Shown piece by piece: positions 1 to 9,301 of a stretch of DNA of 64,000 nucleotides. The stretch comes from JAJDXW01 sp965223775 (GTDB taxonomy: Bacteria > Pseudomonadota > Gammaproteobacteria > HK1). The position numbers and the translations under genes are program-made. The first letter of the stretch is position 1, and the number at the start of each line of letters is the position of its first letter. The notes under the pieces are model-generated. The model was not told the DNA's origin. It made no database searches and was given only the letters and a program-made list of their open reading frames with translations. The stretch covers positions 5,952,001 through 6,016,000 of the forward strand of contig OZ245021.1 in the NCBI GenBank assembly GCA_965223775.1, read 5' to 3'.

Positions 1-2
1 AC

Positions 3-3000
3 GTGGGCACCGCTCTGCTCCCCGGGCCGGACCGATTCAAGACGCTCATCGCGACGTTGTCAGCCGCCGAAGAATCCGCCGCCCGGGCGACGGGTACGGC
101 CGTACCGCAGAAAGTCGAGGCGCTTGCCGAGAGTCCGTCGCCATCCCTCCACGCGCTTCGCTCGACGCTGGTGGACCTGGAGAACCTTGCCACCAAGGCG
201 ACCCGCGTGCTCGGCGGTCTGACCGAGACGATCCTGGCGGATCGTCTTGCCGGCAGCGTGGATCGGTGGAATCGCCTCGCGCTCGAATCGGATGCGTTGC
301 TCCGCGAGGCAACCGCGCTGTTGCACCAGCTTGGCACGACGCGCGTCGAGCTTCCTTCCGGCGTACCGCCCGACCACTTTCGTACGGATGCTCAGCAGCG
401 CTTGGCCCACTTCAGGCAGGGCGGGCGTCGGGGTTTCGGAATCGTTGCGCCACGCGTCGTGAAGGAGACCGCGCACATCGAGAAATCGTGCCTGGTCGAT
501 GGCCGGAGGCCCGACAGCGTCGAGCGATTGGCAAGCGTCGTCGCGTATCTCGACCTGGACCGAAACATCCAGGAGCTCGCACGACTGTGGCCGGATGCCT
601 TGCCTGCGCTGCCAAGCTGGAGGCAGGCCGTTGCTCGCGCCCGAGACCTGACGAACGAACTGCGCGCTCTCCTCGAGTTCTTCGACTCGAAGCGTGTGAC
701 GACCATCGCCGCCTCACTGCCGGGGGAGCGAACTTCTCTTGCTCTACCGGACGAGCGGAATCAGTGGATCGGAGCCGGTGCCGCAGAGCTGGCAAAGCGG
801 GCCGTGCAGGGCGCCCGAGCGGACCTGGAGGAGGTACTGGAAGCGATTCGGGAATGCGGAAACGGAGCCGCTCACCCGTGCCTGGCGGGCATGGCCGAAG
901 CGGTGAAGACACGCGACTTCAACGGCTATTGCACCGCCAGGGATGAACGAGAACGCATTCGGGAACAGAAGGAACGTCTGGCTCGCTACGACGCGCTCCT
1001 CGAAGAGCTGGATCGCTCGTGTCCTGGCTTGGCGAAGCTGCTGCGAAGTACCGCAGGCGACTCGGATTGGACGGAGAGAATTCGCGCGATGAACCAAGCC
1101 TGGGCATGGTCGAGCGCCCATGCATGGTTGCACCAGGTCTCGGATGCGGCGGCCGGCGAGGAGCGCGTCCGGGAGCACCATCGCCTTCAGCGAAGAATCG
1201 AGAACGCGACGGAGGAACTGGTCTCCATTCGGGCATGGGGTGCGTTCTTCGAGCGTCTGGACCAGCCAACGGTTCACAGCTTGAATGCCTGGACGAAGGC
1301 AGTGGGTCGAATCGGCAAGGGCACCGGAAGGTATGCGTATCGTCACCGGCGCACCGCCCGCCGGTACCTCATGGATTGCGTTCCGCGAATTCCGGCCTGG
1401 GTGATGCCGCTGCACCGGCTCTGGGACATGGTGGACGCCGAACCAGGGCTGTTCGACACCGTCATCGTCGACGAGGCATCACAGGCAAGCGGCGAAGCTC
1501 TCGCGTTGCTCCTGCTCGCAAAGCGGATCATCGTCGTGGGCGACGACAAGCAGAACAGCCCCGAGGCGGTCGGCGTCCCCGAAGACAGCATCGCTCGCTT
1601 GGCGAGGGAGCACCTGAAGCAGTTCAGGTTCCGCGACGAGTTCCGGCCCGACACCAGCCTGTTCGACCACGCACAGCGTTCGTTCGAGCACCCGATCACG
1701 TTGCGCGAGCACTTTCGGTGCGTTCCCGAGATCATCCGCTTCAGCAACGATCTCTGCTATCGGGACGCGCCCCTCATCCCGTTGCGCCAAGCGCCCCCGA
1801 ACAGGCTTCCCGCGATGCAATCGAGATTCGTCGCGGAGGGCGCGTGTGAGGGGAAGGGAGCGCGCATCCTCAATCGGGCCGAGGCGGCGGCAGTCGTCGA
1901 GGAGATCGAGAAGGTCATCGACGACGAGGACTACAAGGGGAAGTCGTTCGGGGTCATCGCCCTGCAGGGGAGCGCGCAGGCGCATCTGATCGAGCACGAG
2001 CTTGCGAAGCGGCTCGACCCCGAGACGATGGAGGCACACCGATTGCGCTGCGGGGGGCCGGCCGCGTTTCAGGGTGATGAGCGAGACATCGTCTTCCTGT
2101 CTCTGGTCGCGGCCCCGAACGTCCGGCACCGTGCCCTCACGACGCTGCCGGATCAGAGACGTTTCAATGTGGCGATGAGTCGCGCGCGAGATCAGGTGCG
2201 GCTGTTCCACAGCGTCCGGCAGCACGACCTCGGACCCGACGACCTTCGCCGCAAGCTGATCGCCTTCTTCGAGAATCCGTTACACGGAGCTTTCGCCCGA
2301 CAGTCCGAAGACCTGGACCGCCTCGAACGCGAAGCACGGTCACGGCGCCTGAAGGGAAATCAACCCGACCCCTACGAGAGCTGGTTCGAAGTCGATGTCG
2401 CGCTGGAGCTGCTTCGCCGCAAGTTTGCGGTTCACCCGCAGGCGGAGGTTGCCGGCTACAGGATCGACTTGGTGGTAGAGGGTAACGATGCACGCCTTGC
2501 CGTCGAATGCGACGGAGATGCTTGGCACGGTGCCGAGCGTTACGAGCAGGACATGGCCCGCCAGCGCCAGCTCGAGCGGGCAGGCTGGACCTTCGTCCGG
2601 ATTCGCGAGTCGGCTTGGTACACGGACCGCGAGGCCGCCATAAAGAGCGTGTTGGATGCGTGCGAGGGTCTCGGCATCAGACCGCTGGAAGTCGGGGAGA
2701 TGACCCCGAAGCACGATGTGATGCGCGAGATGCGCGAAGCAATTGCAGAGGCCGAAGCCGCAGCAGGATTCGCACCGACTCCCGAGGCCCCGACCGCCGA
2801 AGCCACACCGACGGACCCAACCGTTCACGAAGGCGCGGCACCGGCCCATGCTGCCGGTCGCAACCAGAGTCAAGTGTGGGATGTCGACGAGTCCGTCGAA
2901 GCCGACACGATGAAGCTGCAATGGAACACCCGATACGAAGCATCGAAACCACGGCTGGTGGACCGGTTGGAGGCTCTGATGCGCATCTCGGACGAAGGCG

Positions 3001-3482
3001 AGCTGCCTCATGCCGAGCGGACGATCTCGGCAATCCGGAATCTGCCGGAAGTCGGAGAATATGGAGGGAGCGTCCGGATCGAGAACCGAGTGGCGAGGAA
3101 GCCGGGCGATTCGGATTTCATCTACTCGTTGTTCGTAGACGACCAAGGATTCGAACTTTCCTACCACGAACGTCTGGCGATGGAGGGCGGGCAGAGGGAC
3201 TATACCGACGGCATGACACTGGTGAATTGCAATCCCGTCGGCTGCGACTCGGATGACGAGAGCCTCGACGAGGACGAGGAAGCTCTCGCAAACATGCGAG
3301 AGTCCGTGGAGATGATGGCTGGAAGTCCGTTCAGCGACGAAGAATGGCAGATGCAAGTCGAGGCGGCACGCGAAATGGAAGAAATCGATCTGCCGAACGG
3401 CATCGACCGTTGGCTTGAGATGTTGCCCGTGGACGACGAAGGGAAATGTCCCGAGACCGTCAGTGTGGAATGGAACGGGTAA
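3..3482 (+). CDS. SF1 DNA2/NAM7-like helicase fused to a DUF559-type nuclease (5' partial)
   Basis: The reading frame is open from the window edge, so the N-terminus and the Walker A loop lie upstream. Visible helicase motifs are a Walker B box VIVDEASQ near residue 489, GDDKQ near 515, a RDIVFLSL motif near 695 and the arginine-finger segment NVAMSRARDQ near 722, as in AAA_11/AAA_12 helicases. Residues about 790-895 form a Vsr/DUF559-like endonuclease fold with VECDGDAWHG and a C-terminal GWTFVRIRES strand. A further acidic tail of about 190 residues matches nothing I recognise. Helicase plus nuclease fusions of this kind occur in DNA restriction and phage-defence loci; that role is inferred here. 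The next genes are insertion-element debris. Confidence 0.85.
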   Translation: MGTALLPGPDRFKTLIATLSAAEESAARATGTAVPQKVEALAESPSPSLHALRSTLVDLENLATKATRVLGGLTETILADRLAGSVDRWNRLALESDALLREATALLHQLGTTRVELPSGVPPDHFRTDAQQRLAHFRQGGRRGFGIVAPRVVKETAHIEKSCLVDGRRPDSVERLASVVAYLDLDRNIQELARLWPDALPALPSWRQAVARARDLTNELRALLEFFDSKRVTTIAASLPGERTSLALPDERNQWIGAGAAELAKRAVQGARADLEEVLEAIRECGNGAAHPCLAGMAEAVKTRDFNGYCTARDERERIREQKERLARYDALLEELDRSCPGLAKLLRSTAGDSDWTERIRAMNQAWAWSSAHAWLHQVSDAAAGEERVREHHRLQRRIENATEELVSIRAWGAFFERLDQPTVHSLNAWTKAVGRIGKGTGRYAYRHRRTARRYLMDCVPRIPAWVMPLHRLWDMVDAEPGLFDTVIVDEASQASGEALALLLLAKRIIVVGDDKQNSPEAVGVPEDSIARLAREHLKQFRFRDEFRPDTSLFDHAQRSFEHPITLREHFRCVPEIIRFSNDLCYRDAPLIPLRQAPPNRLPAMQSRFVAEGACEGKGARILNRAEAAAVVEEIEKVIDDEDYKGKSFGVIALQGSAQAHLIEHELAKRLDPETMEAHRLRCGGPAAFQGDERDIVFLSLVAAPNVRHRALTTLPDQRRFNVAMSRARDQVRLFHSVRQHDLGPDDLRRKLIAFFENPLHGAFARQSEDLDRLEREARSRRLKGNQPDPYESWFEVDVALELLRRKFAVHPQAEVAGYRIDLVVEGNDARLAVECDGDAWHGAERYEQDMARQRQLERAGWTFVRIRESAWYTDREAAIKSVLDACEGLGIRPLEVGEMTPKHDVMREMREAIAEAEAAAGFAPTPEAPTAEATPTDPTVHEGAAPAHAAGRNQSQVWDVDESVEADTMKLQWNTRYEASKPRLVDRLEALMRISDEGELPHAERTISAIRNLPEVGEYGGSVRIENRVARKPGDSDFIYSLFVDDQGFELSYHERLAMEGGQRDYTDGMTLVNCNPVGCDSDDESLDEDEEALANMRESVEMMAGSPFSDEEWQMQVEAAREMEEIDLPNGIDRWLEMLPVDDEGKCPETVSVEWNG

Positions 3483-3650
3483 CGACCCCGCCTACCCGGC
3501 CCCGCCGTCGACCAGCCGCCATTCCACACCGCCCGAAATTCCTTGGCAAGCACACCACCCCGCCACTTCGGCGATTCTGCTGGCGATGCGGTTTGCGGCG
3601 GCCTTTGACGGAATCGTTGGCGAGATGAGCGTAGCGGGCGGTGGTGTAGA

Positions 3651-4097
3651 CCCGCACACAAACCCCACAAGGTAAACGAGACCGTCACGGTCCATTACCG
3701 TTTTCGTCCTCTCGCTGGAACCCGGGCAACGACGCTGGAAAACCGGTCGCATCGCGGCGAACCGATTGTCGTTGTCGCCGATGCCGATGGGCATCGGTAT
3801 CACCTTCCGTTGTGGATGACGGCGCCGGAAGCAGCGCAGTGGGGGCTGCGCGATCGTCCACGCCTGTCGCACTCGGCCTTGTCCGAGCTTCGTGATCTCA
3901 TTGCGGTCTGGTCCGCACAGTCGGCTCCACCGGCGACAGGAGATCGCGATGAGATATCCAAGGCAACAGAGGCTGCAGAGGACGCTGATGTTCGAGCCGC
4001 AGCCCCGGGTCAACCTGCCGGAGGCCGCGAGACAGGAGGCGGTGGCCGTTCTGGCGGCGCTGATTGCGGCGGTGATGGGAGGGGGGACCGGCAGTAA
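3651..4097 (+). pseudogene. Y4bD/Y4pK-like (DUF5372-type) insertion-element accessory protein, no start codon
   Basis: Reading frame 3 translates to a convincing small-protein core: HKVNETVTVHYRF, then PLAGTRATTLEN, then HLPLWMTAPEAAQWGL and a leucine-rich end SALSELRDLIAVW. This pattern is that of the Y4bD/Y4pK family encoded beside recombinase genes in rhizobial insertion elements. No ATG, GTG or TTG lies between the preceding in-frame stop and the conserved core; the first start codon is a TTG at 3810, inside the domain. The frame also runs past the usual family end into the next gene. I read it as a remnant of an element whose recombinase is gone. Confidence 0.5.
3949..4089 (+). pseudogene. 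small insertion-element accessory ORF, truncated
   Basis: An ATG at 3949 preceded by an AGGAG ribosome site opens a frame beginning MRYPRQQRLQ and continuing through VNLPEAARQEAVAVLAALIA. Short proteins of this kind (proline turn, then a leucine/alanine helix) follow Y4bD-like genes in the same elements. The similarity stops at about 4089, where the sequence becomes the antisense of the PIN-peptidase chimera, so the gene is cut off by a rearrangement. The assignment rests on pattern and on the neighbouring Y4bD-like remnant. Confidence 0.4.
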
Positions 4098-5311
4098 CTG
4101 GCGCAGATCTGCACGCACTCAACCTTTTCCAATGCCGCAAGCCGATACCGGGCCCGGCTCGCCTCCATCGGTGAAAACCACGCGAGCGTCACATACATCG
4201 CACGATGCACGGAATCTCCCGACATTGAGGAAGGCAGCGGAACATCGAACACGTGCGCCGTATCCTTCCGCACGGTTCCAAGACCAACCAGGGTCGCGCC
4301 GAATCCAGGCGCCTCGCGCATCAAGTCCGCGTCCAGAACCCCATGACCGAATTGCCGCGCCACTTCTTCCTTCGCCTGAAAGTGCCGGTCCCGTCCAAGT
4401 CTGCGGCGTTCCTCCCGGTAACGCGCGTCCGCCGCCTCCGGCCAGCGTGACGCGTTCGGCGCCTCCGACGGCGCGAGAAGCGTCCGCTCATGACGGCCGG
4501 CTCTCTGTGCAGCGGCGACAAGTTCCCGCTGCTCCTGAAGCGTCGCTTCTTCGAAGGCTACCGACGTCATTCCGGGAATACCCAGGTCCTCGAGCACATT
4601 CCCGGACGACACCACGAACAGCACCCCCTCGGAGTGCGCCCACCAGTCCAGCAAGCGCGCCAATGAACTGATGCGGCCGGCGAAACTAGAGCGCCCGATA
4701 CCCACCGAGAAGTTGACCACGAACGCCTCCGGCGCCAGCGGTTCGGCTCCAGCAAGTGCCCGGATGAGCGCCACGTGCACGACATCGACGAACAGGCGGT
4801 CCTCTGGCGACGATGCGTGACCTTCCGCATCCACCAGCACCGGGATGCAGAGCAGCCGGCTGTCCTGCACGGGCACACCGTCCGCCGTCAGGTCCCCCCT
4901 CAGGATCAGTGATGCCATGGAGGTCGCGTGCCGTCGCCGTGCGACCACCGAACGACCCACGAGATCATGAACGTCCTCGATGACTACCCCGCCATCGAGG
5001 CTCCGATGCCCGGCCACGGGCGTACCGTCCAGCCGCACCGCCCGATCGAGCGCGAGTTCACCAGCCCTGATCGCCGGCACCGCGCGTTCCTGCTCCCCGA
5101 CCGCATGGACGGCCGCGAGCCTGTCCCGCAGCTCCGCCCGGTCGATCCGGTGCTCGGGCCGGCGGCGCTGGAACCTCGTCCGGGTCTCCGTGACGCAAAC
5201 CTCCACCGTCTCCACGGCGTAGCCGCCCGTCAGCGCCCGCCAGGATCCCGTCCGGTGCGCCTCCGGGATGACATTCGTGTCCACCAGCACGGTGCCGCGA
5301 TGCCGAACCAT
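4010..5311 (-). CDS. chimera of a PIN toxin N-terminus and an S8 (subtilisin-like) peptidase lacking its serine
   Basis: Residues 1-90 are the start of a PIN-domain ribonuclease (VLVDTNVI, then LRDRLAAVHAV). At residue 91-94 the frame switches to a subtilase: Asp box RLDGTPVAGH (D95), His box RRHATSMASL (H128), conserved core VVNFSVG and oxyanion Asn VVSSGN (N238). The expected GTS(x)A serine box after APNA (residue 287) is absent, and the sequence jumps to a C-terminal segment with FGHGVLDADL and YVTLAWFSP typical of the end of these peptidases. The last 35 residues are probably out-of-family read-through. A working protease is unlikely. The start ATG at 5311 is the PIN gene's own start, 7 bases below an antitoxin-like frame. 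Confidence 0.6.
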   Translation of the reverse strand: MVRHRGTVLVDTNVIPEAHRTGSWRALTGGYAVETVEVCVTETRTRFQRRRPEHRIDRAELRDRLAAVHAVGEQERAVPAIRAGELALDRAVRLDGTPVAGHRSLDGGVVIEDVHDLVGRSVVARRRHATSMASLILRGDLTADGVPVQDSRLLCIPVLVDAEGHASSPEDRLFVDVVHVALIRALAGAEPLAPEAFVVNFSVGIGRSSFAGRISSLARLLDWWAHSEGVLFVVSSGNVLEDLGIPGMTSVAFEEATLQEQRELVAAAQRAGRHERTLLAPSEAPNASRWPEAADARYREERRRLGRDRHFQAKEEVARQFGHGVLDADLMREAPGFGATLVGLGTVRKDTAHVFDVPLPSSMSGDSVHRAMYVTLAWFSPMEASRARYRLAALEKVECVQICASYCRSPLPSPPQSAPPERPPPPVSRPPAG

Positions 5312-5317
5312 GACGCT

Positions 5318-5536
5318 TCATGGCTCGGCCGGTTGCGCGACGCCGTGCGCCGCGAACAGATCCGAAAGATCGTCGACGCTCAGCTCAAGTAGTGCCGCGG
5401 CCCGGCGCACCGAGACGAGGCCCTCCCCGACCGCGAGCCCGAGATCCTCCATGTACGGTCCTGAGAACAGGGCCGGCGGCACGTTCTCTGCTTCGTCGCG
5501 TCCGTTGTGGCGCAATGCCGCGTCCGGCACCGCACG
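5318..5536 (-). CDS. antitoxin-like helical domain upstream of the PIN start (5' end unclear)
   Basis: The minus frame ending at 5318 carries ALFSGPYMEDLGLAVGEGL and then VSVRRAAALLELSVDDLSDL, a two-helix segment of the type found at the C-terminus of antitoxins that precede PIN toxins. It stops 6 bases before the PIN ATG at 5311, the spacing expected for a co-transcribed antitoxin-toxin pair. The frame continues upstream with no recognisable domain, so the N-terminal part is probably lost or chimeric and the true start is unknown. Confidence 0.4.
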   Translation of the reverse strand, partial: RAVPDAALRHNGRDEAENVPPALFSGPYMEDLGLAVGEGLVSVRRAAALLELSVDDLSDLFAAHGVAQPAEP

Positions 5537-5848
5537 CGCAATCGCCAGCGTCAGGCCACCGAGCGCAACCAAGCGCCACTTCCAACGATGCCAAGCGCCC
5601 GCGCGGCGCGTTCCCGCCGTTTCGGGGCTTTGCTCCGGGCGGCGCGTGTGAAACGTACGATCACGCGCCGGGAGCGTCCATTGAACGCGGCGTCGGTCAG
5701 GGCGGGACCTGGCGGTTCTCGCAGCCGAGTCCCCTCTCGCTCCCGAACCCTCGTCGCCTTGCCCTGACCGGATCGCCGTGCTACATGCGCCCGGGGGACG
5801 TGCGGCGCAGGTGTCCGTTCTTGGCCCGGCCGAGCGAGGCGCGATGAA
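5537..5848. other. intergenic, no gene seen
   Basis: About 310 bases between the antitoxin-like frame and the DUF433 gene. Open frames here are short, arginine-rich shadows. It presumably holds the promoter of the rightward DUF433 gene, but I see no clear -35/-10 pair. Confidence 0.3.
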
Positions 5849-6523
5849 GTGACCGACCGACGCGAGCTTCCAACCTATACGATCTCCGAAGCGGCGCACT
5901 ACCTCTCGGTGCCGGCGGCCACGATCCGCTACTGGTCGGTTGGCCGGGGCAGCTATCTGCCGCTCATCGACGTTCCGTCTCCTGGTCCTCCGACGCTCGT
6001 CTCGTTCCTGAACCTCACCGAGCTCCACGTCCTGTCCGCGCTTCGACGCAAGCACCAGGTGAAGATGCCGGCCGTTCGAGAGGCAATCGAGTATTTGTCG
6101 AGGCTCGCGCAAACGCCGATCGACGCGCGCCATCCACTTGTCAGTCGCGTGCTGGCGACCGATGGCGTCCATGTCTTCACCGACTACTACGGACAGCTCA
6201 TCAATCTCAGCCGCTCGGGTCAGGCGGTCATCCGGGAAGTCATCGCCGGTGCCCTCAAGCGAATCGAGCGCGATCCTGGCGGGATCCCGATCAAGCTCTA
6301 CCCCTTTACCCGGCATTCGCTCAGGAATGCTCCGACCCTGGTCTTGATTGATCCGGCGCTCGCAGGTGGGCGTCCGGTCATCGCTGGGACGGGTCTCGCT
6401 ACCCGGATCATTGCCGAGCGCTACAAGCTCGGAGAGTCGATCAGCGATCTCGCTGATGACTACGAACGCCCGGGCACGGAGATCGAGGAAGCGATCCGGT
6501 GCGAGCTTGAAGCCGCCGCCTGA
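5849..6523 (+). CDS. DUF433 antitoxin with MerR-like helix-turn-helix
   Basis: A 224-residue protein. The N-terminus (YTISEAAHYLSVPAATIRYW) is a MerR-type helix-turn-helix for DNA binding. The C-terminal 60 residues are a DUF433 domain: ALAGGRPVIAGTGLATRIIAERYKLG, then ISDLADDYE and EIEEAIRCE. DUF433 proteins are typically antitoxins for DUF5615 PIN-like toxins, and such a toxin frame follows with a 17-base overlap, so this is the first gene of a type II toxin-antitoxin operon. GTG start at 5849. The antitoxin itself looks intact although its toxin is broken. Confidence 0.8.
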   Translation: MTDRRELPTYTISEAAHYLSVPAATIRYWSVGRGSYLPLIDVPSPGPPTLVSFLNLTELHVLSALRRKHQVKMPAVREAIEYLSRLAQTPIDARHPLVSRVLATDGVHVFTDYYGQLINLSRSGQAVIREVIAGALKRIERDPGGIPIKLYPFTRHSLRNAPTLVLIDPALAGGRPVIAGTGLATRIIAERYKLGESISDLADDYERPGTEIEEAIRCELEAAA

Positions 6524-6790
6524 GCTGCCGACGCTCTTTCTCGATCGGAACCTCGGCAAGAACATCGTATCTGCGCGTCTTCGCGCCGAGGGCGTAGCTG
6601 TCGAGGTGCACGATGATCACTTCGCGATCGATGCTCCGGACGAAGAGTGGATCAGGTCTGTCGCGGGGAGGGGATGGATTGCGGTCACTGGGACAGGAAC
6701 ATTCGCTACCGCACGCACGAGATGAATTCGATCCGGGACAGCGCGGCTCGTGACCTGCTCCCGGGCAACTGGACCGATCGCCAGGGGCAG
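6507..6790 (+). pseudogene. DUF5615 PIN-like toxin, frameshifted and truncated
   Basis: Frame 3 from a TTG at 6507 gives PPPELPTLFLDRNLGKNIV and DHFAIDAPDEEWI, the acidic active-site start of a DUF5615 toxin. At about 6690-6692 the frame breaks: the conserved DRNIRYRTHEMNSIRD continues in frame 2. Adding one G in the run ctgggacagg would restore the frame. After SIRDSAARD the sequence leaves the family and joins an acyl-CoA ligase fragment near 6797. The single-base loss would silence the toxin next to an intact antitoxin. Confidence 0.65.
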
Positions 6791-6796
6791 GTCATC

Positions 6797-7180
6797 TCGA
6801 TGGCGGTGGCGTTGGCGGCGGCGAAGAGGGAGAGGCGGGAGAGGGCGGCCGCGAGGACGTCGAGGTCGGGGGGGCTGGCCGCGAAGACCGGTGAGGAGGA
6901 GGTAGGCGGCGACCGACTCGATCATGGCCGGCGCTTGCGATCCGTCGATGGGGGCGGCGCGCAAGGCCACGTCCTCGAGGGCCTCGACGAAGATGCCGCC
7001 GAGGCCGAACTCCGCAACGAACCGTTCCCCGACGCGAACGGCGTCCTCGAAACTCGGGCGCCGGAAACGCCCAAGCGTGCGGCGCATGAGCGGCGTCTCG
7101 CGCCCGACCCGGGGCGCCAGCGTGCGGTACGCGGCGATCCAGCGGCCCGCCCGTCGTTCGTATGCTTCCAGTTGCTGCAC
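6797..7180 (-). pseudogene. fragment of an ADP-forming acyl-CoA ligase joined to an unknown N-terminal piece
   Basis: Positions 6797-7012 match, at roughly 80 % identity, plus-strand positions 15081-15297 inside the intact ligase gene. On the minus strand the piece reads FGLGGIFVEALEDVALRAAP and AYLLLTGLRGQPP before a frameshift. Upstream (7013-7180) the frame is filled by an unrelated segment, LEAYERRAGRWIAAYRTLAP, that I cannot place. The fusion is in frame but lacks the rest of the enzyme, so it is a relic. Confidence 0.6.
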
Positions 7181-7471
7181 ATCGACGCCGGACTGACGCC
7201 ATGAGAATCGTCCTGTCGACGGCGATCAAGGCGTCGACTCGTTCAGCGCATCCTGTATCGCCCGCGAGCCGGTGGTCTCACGCGGAACCGTCTACAAGGC
7301 AAGGGCCGGCATGATGGATTGCGCGTGACGAGGCAGGTCAAGTTCGTGGTGCCCCGGAACTTTGTCATCCATCTCGTAGTGTGACGCCGCAGGATCGACC
7401 GCGTTACGTTCTTCGAGATGTCGATGTTTGCACGTTTGGGCCGTCCGGGCCCGACAGGGCTGGATTGGACA

Positions 7472-9301
7472 TTAGTGCGCGCTCCCGGCCGGCGCCGCGT
7501 CCGAGACGACGAACTGGACGGCCCCGTTTCCGCGCCAGTCATCGGCCCGCAAGGTGCCGACGACATGCAGTGCGCGCCCGCTCGTCTCCAGCAGCGCCCG
7601 GCCGAGTGGCGTTTCCACCGAACGGAAGGCAATGGCCGCGAGACGCCCGTCGCCGGCATCGGCGAGGTCGGCGCGAACATGGTCCTTGCCGACGATGCGG
7701 GCATAGCGCACGCGCACCCCGGGGAGAGCGAAGACAGGTTCCGGATTGCCGCGGCCGAAGGGTGCGACCGCCTCCAGATGCTCCAGCAGGCTGCCCGACG
7801 CGCCCGCAATGGACAGGCCGGCATCGATGTCGAGCGGCGGAGAATGACCGCCCGCTGGCACCAGCGGCGCCAACCGCTCGGTGAGAAACGCCTCGAAGGC
7901 CGCCAGCCTGCCGACATCAAGCGTGAAGCCGGCCGCCATGTCGTGACCGCCACCGGCCTCCAGCAGGCCCGCGTCCCTGGCGGCGAGCACCGCCGGGCCG
8001 ATGGGTGCGCCGGGGACCGAGCGCGCCGAGCCCCGCACCCGGTCTCCCTCCCTGGCACCCACCAGCGCCGGGCGGTGGTAGCGCTCCACCAGCCGGCTCG
8101 CGACGATGCCGACGACGCCGGGATGCCAGCCCTCCCCGATCGCCAGGACGAAGGGAGCGCTCTCCTCAGGTGCCATGGCGAGGGCAGCAGCAAGGACGTC
8201 GGCCTCGATCTCCCGGCGTTCCCGATTGAGCCTCTCGAGCACTTCGGCGATACGGCGCGCCTCTTCGGCGTCGTCGGAGGCGAGTAACCGGGCGCCCAGC
8301 CCCGCCTCGCCGATTCGCCCGCCGGCATTGATCCGGGGCCCGAGCACGAAGCCCAGATGGTAAGCGCCCGGCTGGTGCTCGACGCCAGCGGCGGAAAGCA
8401 GGGCCGCGAGACCGGGATTGCCCCTTCGGGCCAGCACTTCGAGGCCGCGGGAGACGAAGGTCCGGTTGAGGCCGGTCAGCTCCATCACGTCCGCCACCGT
8501 GCCGAGCGCCACGAGGTCGAGCCATTCGCGCAGGTCAGGCTCCGGACGAAACCGGTAATGGCCGCGCCGGCGAAGCGCACGGTTGGCGGCCACGACCAGC
8601 AGGAAGACCACCCCGACCGCGGCAAGGCCGCCGAGCGCGCCGGTCTCGTCCGTGCGGTTGGGGTTCACGACGGCAAGCGCTTCCGGAAGGCGGGCTTCGG
8701 GCAAGTGATGGTCGAGGACGACGCATTCGAGGCCGATCCGGGCGGCGTGGGCAAGCGGCGCGAAGGCAGTGGTGCCGCAATCGACCGTCAGCACCAGCCG
8801 GTGTCCCGACTCCGCGAACCGGTCGAAGGCCGCTTCGTTCGGGCCGTAGCCTTCGGTCAGCCGGTCCGGCACATGGATCGTTGCCGCACCGCCGGTTGCG
8901 CGGAGAAACCGCGCGAGCAGCGCTGCCGAAGTTGCACCGTCCACATCGTAATCTGCGAATACGGCCACCGTCTCGCCCGCTTCGACGGCGTCGGCGAGCC
9001 GTTCGGCCGCGAATTCCATGTCCCTGAGGCAGGATGGGTCCGGCAGGGAGGTCCTGAGCTGCGGCTTGAGGAAGGCCCCCGCCGCTTCCGGCGTCACGCC
9101 CCGGCTGGCGAGCACGCGCGCGACGATATCCGGCAGCCCCTCCCGCTGGGCTATCGCCGCCGCCGCCCCGGCATCGCCCGGCCGCTCGCGCCATGCCCGG
9201 CCCCTGAGCGAGTGGACCACACCGAGAACCGTGCCGGCGGTGCTGACAGATGGAATTGGCGTCCTTTTATTTCTCAGGGATTTGCAACCGGGACATCGCA
9301 T
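7472..9301 (-). CDS. recJ: single-stranded-DNA-specific exonuclease RecJ
   Basis: RecJ degrades single-stranded DNA 5' to 3' in recombination and mismatch repair. All DHH-family motifs are present: FADYDVDGATS, VLDHHLPE, GPRINAGGRIGE, then the DHHA1 part with GWHPGVVGIVASRL, RVRGSARSV and AGGGHDMAAGF, and a C-terminal OB fold. The N-terminus LGVVHSLRGRAW resembles alphaproteobacterial RecJ (LGVERSLTGRRW). The frame is open to 9427, but the ATG at 9301 leaves about 24 residues before that conserved start, so I prefer it; the exact start is uncertain. It stands alone between two decayed regions and is the only clear housekeeping gene in the first 13 kb. Confidence 0.9.
   Translation of the reverse strand: MRCPGCKSLRNKRTPIPSVSTAGTVLGVVHSLRGRAWRERPGDAGAAAAIAQREGLPDIVARVLASRGVTPEAAGAFLKPQLRTSLPDPSCLRDMEFAAERLADAVEAGETVAVFADYDVDGATSAALLARFLRATGGAATIHVPDRLTEGYGPNEAAFDRFAESGHRLVLTVDCGTTAFAPLAHAARIGLECVVLDHHLPEARLPEALAVVNPNRTDETGALGGLAAVGVVFLLVVAANRALRRRGHYRFRPEPDLREWLDLVALGTVADVMELTGLNRTFVSRGLEVLARRGNPGLAALLSAAGVEHQPGAYHLGFVLGPRINAGGRIGEAGLGARLLASDDAEEARRIAEVLERLNRERREIEADVLAAALAMAPEESAPFVLAIGEGWHPGVVGIVASRLVERYHRPALVGAREGDRVRGSARSVPGAPIGPAVLAARDAGLLEAGGGHDMAAGFTLDVGRLAAFEAFLTERLAPLVPAGGHSPPLDIDAGLSIAGASGSLLEHLEAVAPFGRGNPEPVFALPGVRVRYARIVGKDHVRADLADAGDGRLAAIAFRSVETPLGRALLETSGRALHVVGTLRADDWRGNGAVQFVVSDAAPAGSAH

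Noticed and set aside
5318..6565. 415-codon minus-strand ORF covering the DUF433 gene
   Set aside because: The part opposite the DUF433 gene is arginine/aspartate-rich antisense sequence; only the last 60-70 codons look like a real antitoxin domain.
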